Origin: JAQVEM01 sp964601205
GTDB lineage: Bacteria > Actinomycetota > Humimicrobiia > Humimicrobiales > Humimicrobiaceae
Direction: 5' to 3'
DNA length: 58,636 nucleotides
NCBI GenBank assembly: GCA_964601205.1
Contig: CAZRML010000015.1
Location: forward strand, 1 to 58,636
Shown: positions 52,924 to 58,636 of the stretch, in pieces
How positions within the stretch are numbered: position 1 is the first letter of the stretch
Layout of the letters: the number at the start of each line of letters is the position of its first letter
Translations under genes and position numbers: made by a program
Notes under the pieces: model-generated
What the model was told of the DNA's origin: nothing
Databases searched by the model: none
What the model saw: the letters and a program-made list of their open reading frames with translations, nothing else

Positions 52924-53682
52924 ATGGCAAAAGAAATAGAAGAATTAAATAAAAAAATAAGAGAATGCAGAAAGTGCAGGTTATCTGAAACCAGGATAAA
53001 TGCACTCTGCGGGGAAGGAAACCTGAGTGCCAGGCTGATGCTTATTGCCCAGGCACCCGGAGAAAATGAAGATAGAGAAGGAAGGATGTTTATAGGTCCT
53101 TCGGGTAAGGTTCTGGATGAACTGCTGGAAGAAGCAGGTGTCGGTAGAAGTGAAATTTATATGACAAACCTTATCAAATGTATGCTTCCCGGTTACCGGA
53201 AACCAAAGCAGGATGAAATAGATATCTGCAGTCAGTATCTGGATAAGGAAATTGAAACAGTAAATCCCGGGGTACTGGTACCAATGGGTTATTATGCCAC
53301 CAGGTATATATCTGGTAAATATAATATTCCATTGCCTCCAAAACTGGAGTTTAATAATGTTTACTCTAAAATTTTTCTCTCAGATAGTAGAAAAGTATTT
53401 CCCCTGCAGCATCCTGCCGCTATTTTGTATAATGAGTCAATTAAGGGGGAATTAACAAGAAATTACCGTAAGTTAAAGGTACTTTCATCGGATTGCAAAT
53501 GGCATCAGGTTTGTCCCATGAGAAGGTTTTACGAGAGGGGATTATTGAATAAAAAATGGATAGAGTTATACTGTAAGGGAGACTGGGAAAGCTGCACCCG
53601 TTATCAGATGGAAGAGAGAGGTGAGGCCCATTCTGATTGTATGCTTCCTGATGGAACCATTGATAAGAAATTATGCATATAG
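52924..53682 (+). CDS. Uracil-DNA glycosylase, Fe-S family 4/5-like, with cysteine-rich tail
   Basis: 252 aa. The N-terminal core is a family 4-like UDG: C15 and C18 (ECRKC), motif 1 LIAQAPGENEDREGRMFIGPSG (~40-60), C86 and C102 complete the 4Fe-4S ligands, and FPLQHPAAILYN (~170-180) is the second catalytic motif. It removes uracil from DNA. The last ~65 residues add a second cysteine/His-rich module (CKWHQVCPMRRFYERG, LYCKGDWESCTRYQMEE), which recurs as a separate domain in anaerobes; function unknown. No RBS except weak. Lies between tRNA-Pro and the MBL gene, with 15 bp to the latter. Confidence 0.9.
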   Translation: MAKEIEELNKKIRECRKCRLSETRINALCGEGNLSARLMLIAQAPGENEDREGRMFIGPSGKVLDELLEEAGVGRSEIYMTNLIKCMLPGYRKPKQDEIDICSQYLDKEIETVNPGVLVPMGYYATRYISGKYNIPLPPKLEFNNVYSKIFLSDSRKVFPLQHPAAILYNESIKGELTRNYRKLKVLSSDCKWHQVCPMRRFYERGLLNKKWIELYCKGDWESCTRYQMEERGEAHSDCMLPDGTIDKKLCI

Positions 53683-53697
53683 TGCAAAAGGTTTAAG

Positions 53698-54351
53698 GTG
53701 AGTACAGTGAAGATTACTATTATTTATGATAATGAAATACTGAAAGCAGGACTTGAAGCTGACTGGGGCTTTTCCTGCCTTGTGGAGGCATATGGCAGGA
53801 AGATACTTTTCGACACAGGCGCCAATGGTTCTATATTAATTGGCAATATGAAAAAGCTTGGCATAGACCCAGGGATAATTGAAGAAGTGTTTATCTCTCA
53901 CAGTCACTTTGACCATATTGGCGGGCTCTCCGATTTTCTTAAAATAAATAAGGTTAAAGTTTATGTTCCATTCTCATGTCCCGAGCCTGAAGGTGCTTTA
54001 GAGGTGGTTAAGATTAAAGATGCTACAGAGATTCATGAAAATATTTTTTCTACGGGGGAACTTCAAAACATAGAGCAATCTATGGTGATAAAGACTGGAA
54101 AGGGACTTACAGTCATTGCAGGCTGTTCCCATCCCGGTGTTGGCAATATTTTAAATGCAGCGTCAGAGTTCGGGAAACCCGATGTTCTTATTGGCGGTTT
54201 GCACGGGTTTAATGAGTTTGAGCTGCTGGAGGACCTGAGAATGGTCTGTGCGACACACTGCACCCAGCATAAGGCGGAAATAAGGGAAAGATACCCGGGC
54301 AAATATATAAGCGGCGGCGCCGGTAAAGTTATAGATATAGAAGAAGAATAA
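53698..54351 (+). CDS. Metallo-beta-lactamase-fold hydrolase (COG1237-like), copy 2
   Basis: 217 aa, paralogue of the gene at 30052. Metal motif HSHFDH (68-73), FDTGANGSIL, GCSHPGVGN, GGLHGF and ATHCT supply the expected ligands. GTG start at 53698 right after the glycosylase gene. The two copies differ in the HDHWDH versus HSHFDH signature and in the final His segment, suggesting different substrates. Function unknown; annotation transfer from dihydropterin-related enzymes is not safe. Confidence 0.85.
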   Translation: MSTVKITIIYDNEILKAGLEADWGFSCLVEAYGRKILFDTGANGSILIGNMKKLGIDPGIIEEVFISHSHFDHIGGLSDFLKINKVKVYVPFSCPEPEGALEVVKIKDATEIHENIFSTGELQNIEQSMVIKTGKGLTVIAGCSHPGVGNILNAASEFGKPDVLIGGLHGFNEFELLEDLRMVCATHCTQHKAEIRERYPGKYISGGAGKVIDIEEE

Positions 54352-54425
54352 AATTATAAATAAATTTCCTGTTTGTCTTTGTTTTTCTGCCCGGAGACCT
54401 GCACTGGCGCTTAGTATTTTTGTTT

Positions 54426-54821
54426 CTATTTACTGGCAGCTATTTCCTTTATTTCAAATGAATTGCCTGATCTGTCTATTATAAAAACAAGGTCGGAGAT
54501 ATCTCTTTTTATAATAATACATTGATAATTATTTTCTTTTGCTTTTTGTATTACGCTTTCTCTATCAGGAACTGCTATACATACATGCTGATAATCTCTA
54601 TAGCCGGGTTTATCGCTGTGGAATATTTCCATTGAGAAATCATTTTTGCCAACTACATTAACTTCGGTTTCTTTTTCAATATTAAAAATACGGGCTGATA
54701 TCTCTTTTGATAATGTAAACTTTTTTATTGGCTCCAGTCCCAGGATGTCAATGTAAAAGTTCTGTATCTCTGACAGGTCTGTTACAGTAAGAGCGACATG
54801 GTAAAAAACTTTTCCTTCCAT
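54426..54821 (-). CDS. VOC-family (glyoxalase-like) protein
   Basis: 131 aa with two beta-alpha-beta-beta-beta modules: FYHVALTVTDLSEIQNFYIDILGLEPIKKF and HVCIAVPDRESVIQKAKENNYQ, ending in IDRSGNSFEIKE. Metal ligands His8 (YHVAL), Glu68 (SMEIFHS), His78 (QHVCI) and Glu (FEIKE) are recognisable, so it may be an active dioxygenase, isomerase or lyase, or only a binding protein. On the minus strand, convergent with the MBL gene. Confidence 0.85.
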   Translation of the reverse strand: MEGKVFYHVALTVTDLSEIQNFYIDILGLEPIKKFTLSKEISARIFNIEKETEVNVVGKNDFSMEIFHSDKPGYRDYQHVCIAVPDRESVIQKAKENNYQCIIIKRDISDLVFIIDRSGNSFEIKEIAASK

Positions 54822-55100
54822 AAAGTTAACCTTTTCTAGATAAAATTAATATTTATAAAATTCTTCTTAAGGTCAAAGCCCTAAGATTATGTACATTCTA
54901 CAACAAAGTTTATATAGTTTAAACATATAAGTAGATAAAATATTAAAAATAAAAGTCTGGTTTATGGTGACTAAAGCTTAAACTAGTTAACGGGTGTTTA
55001 TTGAACAATTTATTGCATTTCTATTGGCTTATATATTTTATAGTTATAAGATAAGTAAAAATAAAAAACTTATTTATTTTAGTAGAAAATTGATAAAAAT

Positions 55101-55205
55101 ATGTTACCAGAATGGAAGGATATAAAAAATATTAATAAGAAGCTTTCAAGAACAGAAGAAAAGATTGCAAATTACCTTAAGGAATTAAAGATAGATGATA
55201 TTTAA
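55101..55205 (+). CDS. Micro-ORF overlapping the Fic gene
   Basis: A 34-codon frame starting MLPEWKDIKNINKKLSRT and ending YLKELKIDDI. It overlaps the start of the Fic gene by 11 nt. The SRTEEKIANYL part vaguely resembles the helical start of RpiR-type regulators, so it may be a remnant, or a small coupled leader peptide. No strong ribosome-binding site. Existence as a protein is uncertain. Confidence 0.35.
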   Translation: MLPEWKDIKNINKKLSRTEEKIANYLKELKIDDI

Positions 55206-56235
55206 ACCAAATTTTAGATATACAAATAAAATTGTAAATAAACTTACCGGAATATCGACTGCAAGGGAAGTTATACTGAATTCTCCTTTTGTTCCTAAAT
55301 GGGAAATCACTCTCCGGCGTGAAGCTATTATCAGAAATGCTCACTCTTCTACAGCTATTGAAGGGAATATACTATCTCTTGAGCAGGTAAGTGATTTAGC
55401 TAATGGCCGGGAGGTGATGGCATCGCGCAAAGATAAACAGGAGGTTTTAAATTATTTAAGTGTACTTGAAAATATAGGTAAATTAACTGATGATAAAAAA
55501 ATTACAGAAAAAAACATTCTTTCTATTCACAGAATACTAACAAAAGATACACTTGAAAATCCTTCTGATTGTGGCAGGTATAGAGATAGATATGTTGTGG
55601 TCGGTAATAGATTTACAAAAGAAATTATATTTAGGCCTCCTGGCAATAAAGATGTCCCGGAGCTCGTGAAGACTCTTGTTGAGTGGCTAAACTCCGAGGA
55701 TGCAGGAGAACTTGACCCTGTGATTGAAGCAGGGATTGCCCATTACGAATTTGTAAGGATACATCCTTTTGTTGATGGTAATGGAAGAACGGCAAGAGTT
55801 CTGGCTACATTAATACTTTATATGAGGGGTTTTGATACAAAGCAATTTTTCTGTCTTGATGATTATTATGACTCTGACAGACAGGCTTATTACAGGGCTC
55901 TGCAGAGCGTAGATAAGAAAACGATTGACCTGACCGCATGGCTTGAATATTTTGTTGAGGGAGTAAAAGCAAGTATTGAAAAGGTCAAGGAGAGGGTAGT
56001 CAGATTAAGCAGCGAGAGATTACTAAAAGCAAAAAGGGGGCAGATAGCCTTAACAGAGAGGCAGATGAGAATTATAGAATTTATAAATCAGAATGGAAGA
56101 ATAACAAACAGGGACGTAAGGGCAATGTTCAAGATTTCAGACGAGGCTTCAAGAAAGGAAATTAATAAACTTAAAAAATCAGGCGTCTTAAAAAGAGAAG
56201 GTAAAGGAAGAGCAGTCTATTATGTTCTTGCATAA
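55195..56235 (+). CDS. Class II Fic-domain protein (adenylyltransferase) with winged helix
   Basis: 346 aa. Inhibitory helix motif S(S)TAIEGN (51-58; (S/T)xxxE(G/N)) lies N-terminal, so the enzyme should be auto-inhibited. The Fic core HPFVDGNGRTAR (190-201) is a complete HPFx[D/E]GNGRxxR motif for AMP transfer. FKPNFRYTNKIV opens the protein. The C-terminal third is a winged helix (LTERQMRIIEFINQNGRITNRDVRAMFKISDEASRKEINKL), common in class II Fic proteins of unknown targets. Start ATG at 55195 is out of frame with the micro-ORF. No toxin-antitoxin partner is next to it. AT content resembles the neighbours. Confidence 0.9.
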   Translation: MIFKPNFRYTNKIVNKLTGISTAREVILNSPFVPKWEITLRREAIIRNAHSSTAIEGNILSLEQVSDLANGREVMASRKDKQEVLNYLSVLENIGKLTDDKKITEKNILSIHRILTKDTLENPSDCGRYRDRYVVVGNRFTKEIIFRPPGNKDVPELVKTLVEWLNSEDAGELDPVIEAGIAHYEFVRIHPFVDGNGRTARVLATLILYMRGFDTKQFFCLDDYYDSDRQAYYRALQSVDKKTIDLTAWLEYFVEGVKASIEKVKERVVRLSSERLLKAKRGQIALTERQMRIIEFINQNGRITNRDVRAMFKISDEASRKEINKLKKSGVLKREGKGRAVYYVLA

Positions 56236-56264
56236 GGTTGGCGATAAGGTTGGCGATAAGGTTT
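56232..56264 (+). repeat. 12-bp tandem repeat at the end of the Fic gene
   Basis: ATAAGGTTGGCG occurs twice (56232-56243, 56244-56255) plus a partial third copy ATAAGGTTT (56256-56264). The Fic stop codon TAA lies inside the first copy. In the +1 frame it reads HKVGDKVGDKVY. Confidence 0.9.
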
Positions 56265-56365
56265 ATTTTATTATTTGCAGGTAAATAAATAATTGATTGT
56301 CTTGCTTTTTGATAATTACCGGCTTAAGCAAGTTTAAATGTACCCGGCCAAAAGGAAAATGTTAA

Positions 56366-57388
56366 ATGATTGGAAAAAATATACCTAAAACCTCGCCGGA
56401 GGTAATATTTAAACTCCGGGACAGTGCATTTGCAAATGACCTGTTCATTGCCGCTGTGGGTTATTTTGATTTTTTTAATTTTATAAAGAAACATCCCTCT
56501 GACATTGACGGTATTAGCGGGTCACTAAAGATTAAAAAAAGGCCGCTGGATGTTATGCTTACACTGTTTAAAGCATATGGTTTTATAGAGGAAAAAGATA
56601 ACAGATTTTATCTTACGGATGCTGCAGGTGATTATCTTGACAGCGAATCTTTTTTTGATTTAAGCTCTTATGTCGGTTCATTAAAAGACCGGCCTGCGTG
56701 TGAAGAGATGAGAAAAGTTTTACTTACCGGAAAGCCGGCAGATTGGGCAGCAATAAAAAAAAGAGAAGACTGGGCGACTTCTATGGAAAATATTGATTTT
56801 GCCAGGTCCTATTCCGCCGGGGTGAACGGCCGGGGTGCTTATCTGGCAAATAGCCTGTCTGGTGCAGTTAATTTGGGTAAATATAAAAAGATACTGGACA
56901 TAGGCGGTTCAACAGGTATATATTCTGCTGTCCTCCTGGAAAAATACCCGAATCTCAGGGCAACTGTCTATGAAAAACCTCCTGTGGATAGAATTGCAGA
57001 GTTTTCAATAAAAAAATTCGGATTAGAAGACAGGATAGATGTAATTACAGGGAATATGTTTAAGGAAGACCTCCCGGAAGGTTATGATGTTCATCTATTA
57101 TCCCATGTCGTCCATGACTGTGATTTTGATAGAGTTAGATATATTTTAGAAAATTCATATAAAAGCCTGAATTCCGGTGGAATGGTAATCGTTCATGGAG
57201 TCCATATTAACGAAGATAAAACCGGCCCGGTGTCGGCTGCAGAATACTCGGTGCTGCTTATGTTTCTTACCGAAGGCAAATGTTATTCTATCATTGAAAT
57301 GAAGCAAATCCTGGAAGAAGCAGGTTTTAAAAATATAATGTACGGGCCGACAGTTATTAACAGGAGCATTATAACGGGGATAAAATAG
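56366..57388 (+). CDS. SAM-dependent O-methyltransferase (acetylserotonin/COMT-like)
   Basis: 340 aa. The N-terminal ~100 residues form the winged-helix dimerisation domain (AVGYFDFFNFIKKHPSDIDGISGSLKIKKRPLDVML, KAYGFIEEKDNRFYLTDAAGDYL). The SAM-binding Rossmann part has ILDIGGSTGIYSAVLLEKYP (~176-195), ATVYEKPPVD, and the catalytic His in LLSHVVHDCDFDRVRYIL (~249), followed by SGGMVIVHGVHINED. This is the plant-type class II O-methyltransferase plan, seen in bacteria with secondary metabolism or methoxylated substrates. Substrate unknown. Monocistronic, next to the IS element. Confidence 0.9.
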   Translation: MIGKNIPKTSPEVIFKLRDSAFANDLFIAAVGYFDFFNFIKKHPSDIDGISGSLKIKKRPLDVMLTLFKAYGFIEEKDNRFYLTDAAGDYLDSESFFDLSSYVGSLKDRPACEEMRKVLLTGKPADWAAIKKREDWATSMENIDFARSYSAGVNGRGAYLANSLSGAVNLGKYKKILDIGGSTGIYSAVLLEKYPNLRATVYEKPPVDRIAEFSIKKFGLEDRIDVITGNMFKEDLPEGYDVHLLSHVVHDCDFDRVRYILENSYKSLNSGGMVIVHGVHINEDKTGPVSAAEYSVLLMFLTEGKCYSIIEMKQILEEAGFKNIMYGPTVINRSIITGIK

Positions 57389-57468
57389 TGATAATCAGGA
57401 GATAGCAAAAAAGCTAAATGGGGTGAACCCCTACTGTTAGACACAATATTGACTTAAAGATAGAATAG

Positions 57469-57510
57469 CTGATGAGACTTACAAAAACAAGAGATAGGAG
57501 GTCTCATCAG
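57469..57510 (+). promoter_or_regulatory. Hairpin masking the orfA ribosome-binding site
   Basis: CTGATGAGAC (57469-57478) is the exact inverted complement of GTCTCATCAG (57501-57510), ending one base before the orfA ATG. The site GGAGG (57497-57501) lies at the foot of the stem. This would block orfA translation on read-through transcripts from outside. Confidence 0.7.
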
Positions 57511-57864
57511 ATGGTAAGGCAAAGAAAAAGTTATTCCAGTGAATTTAAGAAGCAGGTAGTAGAATCAATACTGTCGGGTTCATCCATCCAGGCAGAGCTG
57601 GCAAGAGAGCACAAAATATCACCGGTAATGATAAATCGGTGGAAAAAAGACTACAAAGCCGGAAAGTTCTTTGAAAATGTAACATCTACGGATATGGCAA
57701 AACTTGAGCTTAGGATAAGGGACCTTGAAAGGCTTGTAGGAAAGCTTACGCTTGAAAACGAGATTCTAAAAAAGATAAGGGATCTTGATACCAAGGAAAA
57801 AAAAGACAATTTATCCATAGTAACCTCAAAAGACTGGGATCAGTTAAAAGGGAGTGCCAAATAG
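57511..57864 (+). CDS. IS3-family transposase OrfA
   Basis: 117-aa helix-turn-helix protein: QRKSYSSEFKKQVVESILSGS, LAREHKISPVMINRWKKDYKAG, then a leucine-zipper-like LELRIRDLERLVGKLTLENEILKK for dimerisation. I start it at 57511 (MVRQRKSY) because GGAGG lies 9 nt upstream; an ATG at 57472 would include the masking hairpin. An A8 run at 57797-57804 near the end could allow -1 frameshifting into orfB, whose frame stays open from there through the orfA stop. Confidence 0.9.
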   Translation: MVRQRKSYSSEFKKQVVESILSGSSIQAELAREHKISPVMINRWKKDYKAGKFFENVTSTDMAKLELRIRDLERLVGKLTLENEILKKIRDLDTKEKKDNLSIVTSKDWDQLKGSAK

Positions 57865-58636
57865 TGGGTATTGCAAGATCAACATATTACTACAAGCCCA
57901 AGAAAAAGCCTCCTGACATGGAGCTTGCTGCAAAGATAGAGGGCATTGCCCTTGACTATCCATACTATGGCTACAGAAGAATTACTGCAGAGCTTAAGCG
58001 CCAGGGATTTAAGGTAAACCACAAAAGGGTTTTGCGTCTTATGAGGGATAAAAACCTGCTTTGCAGGACAATAAGGTCATTTAAGGCCACCACAGACTCA
58101 TCACACGGCCTTAGAAAGTACCCTAACCTCATATATGACCTTGTCCCCTGCAGAATAGATGAGCTGTGGCATGCTGATATTACCTACATAAGGATTGCAA
58201 CTTCCTTTGTTTATCTGGCAGCGCTGGTTGATGGATTTAGCCGAAAGGTTATAGGATACGGGCTGGGAAGAACACTGTCATCAGATTTGGCCATAGCAGC
58301 GCTTAAGGACGCCATATCTAAAAGAAATACAAGTGATCTTATCCACCATTCTGACCAGGGCATACAGTACTGCTCTTACGAATACGTGGATATTCTAAAG
58401 GCTCATGGTATTGCAATATCCATGTCAGCTAAAGCTAATCCATATGATAATGCCAAGATAGAATCATTTTTCAGGACATTAAAAGTTGAAGAAGTGTACA
58501 TGTTTGAATACGAAACTTACAAAGATGTGCTTGAAAGGATTCCATATTTTATTGAAGAAGTCTACAATAAAAAAAGATTGCATTCTTCACTGGGCTATAT
58601 GCCCCCGGAAGAGTTTGAAAATATAAATAATAATAT
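57864..58636 (+). CDS. IS3-family transposase OrfB (3' end outside the window)
   Basis: At least 257 codons, GTG at 57864 overlapping the orfA TAG (TAGTG). IARSTYYY opens it, then YPYYGYRRITAELKRQGFKVN is the HTH_21-like part, and the rve-type integrase core holds the DDE triad: first Asp in LWHADITY, second in HHSDQGIQY, Glu in NAKIESFF. KKRLHSSLGYMPPEEFE is the usual C-terminus, so only a few residues are missing. Probably also made as an OrfAB fusion by frameshifting; that form is the transposase in this family. Confidence 0.9.
   Translation, partial: MGIARSTYYYKPKKKPPDMELAAKIEGIALDYPYYGYRRITAELKRQGFKVNHKRVLRLMRDKNLLCRTIRSFKATTDSSHGLRKYPNLIYDLVPCRIDELWHADITYIRIATSFVYLAALVDGFSRKVIGYGLGRTLSSDLAIAALKDAISKRNTSDLIHHSDQGIQYCSYEYVDILKAHGIAISMSAKANPYDNAKIESFFRTLKVEEVYMFEYETYKDVLERIPYFIEEVYNKKRLHSSLGYMPPEEFENINNN

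Larger units (their letters stand above)
57435..58636 (+). mobile_element. IS3-family insertion sequence, cut by the window edge
   Basis: Two overlapping transposase genes (orfA, orfB) in the -1 frame arrangement of the IS3 family. The left end probably begins near TGTTAGACA (57435) or slightly earlier; a GGGGTGAACCCC palindrome lies at 57419-57430. The right end lies beyond 58636, so terminal inverted repeats and target duplication cannot be checked. OrfB keeps all DDE residues, so the element may be functional. Confidence 0.85.

Overview
The window looks like a chromosomal segment of an uncultured, strictly anaerobic, low-GC bacterium of Gram-positive (monoderm) type. The lines of evidence are the gene order rho-rpmE-thyX-DUF1385-prfA-prmC and tilS-hpt-ftsH-folE-folP-folBK (typical of Actinomycetota and Bacillota), a Trp T-box riboswitch, a Tad pilus locus without an outer-membrane secretin, a MetF/MetV pair of the Wood-Ljungdahl type, and many Fe-S and radical-SAM proteins. 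A low-GC, deep-branching anaerobic Actinomycetota lineage is my best guess; Bacillota or Chloroflexota remain possible. TTG and GTG start codons are frequent.

Layout. 1-5.1 kb: tRNA-Arg(CCT) and an aminotransferase-ddl operon on the minus strand, then a GNAT protein and a tryptophan T-box that controls a TrpB2-type tryptophan synthase beta chain. 5.1-11.1 kb: rho, rpmE, thyX, a DUF1385 membrane protein, prfA and prmC, i.e. termination, translation and dTMP synthesis. 11.3-14.5 kb: an ArsB/NhaD-type permease, a MATE exporter and initiator tRNA-Met. 14.7-23.05 kb: a lipoprotein, a YmdB-like phosphoesterase, tilS, hpt, ftsH and a compact folate pathway (folE, folP with an N-terminal extension, a folB-folK fusion).

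23.1-30.8 kb is the most unusual block. It encodes glycine-rich DUF5320 and zinc-ribbon proteins, an Mrp ATPase, a radical SAM protein, two NifX-like proteins, a DUF134 regulator, two MinD-type ATPases that each carry two inserted 4Fe-4S motifs, a protein resembling DUF2099 (methanogenesis marker 8) and a metallo-beta-lactamase-fold enzyme. It resembles an expanded version of the Orp (orange protein, Mo-Cu cluster) locus of sulfate reducers, probably a metal-sulfur-cluster assembly or carrier system. A duplicated palindrome lies in front of it. 31-32.7 kb: metV-metF for methylene-tetrahydrofolate reduction, behind a leader that can fold. 32.8-36.6 kb (minus strand): TrmO, two methyltransferases, OsmC, a ferredoxin and a fusion of a 4Fe-4S motif to DUF5320. 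36.7-40.3 kb: a CoA-disulfide-reductase-like flavoprotein, a J-domain protein, a methyltransferase and a DUF89 protein.

40.5-49.5 kb is a Tad/Flp pilus operon: flp, tadE, tadG-like, cpaB, cpaE/tadZ, cpaF/tadA, a vWA-TadB fusion and tadC. It is preceded by a leader with a hairpin, a possible pseudoknot and an intrinsic terminator, so attenuation is likely. 49.7-54.8 kb: coaX, dus, a HAD phosphatase, tRNA-Pro(CGG), an Fe-S uracil-DNA glycosylase, a second metallo-beta-lactamase-fold enzyme and a VOC protein. 55.1 kb to the end is accessory: a self-inhibited class II Fic protein after a micro-ORF, an O-methyltransferase, and an IS3-family element with an apparent -1 frameshift site and an RBS-masking hairpin. 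That element is cut by the window edge. No CRISPR array and no rRNA gene were seen.
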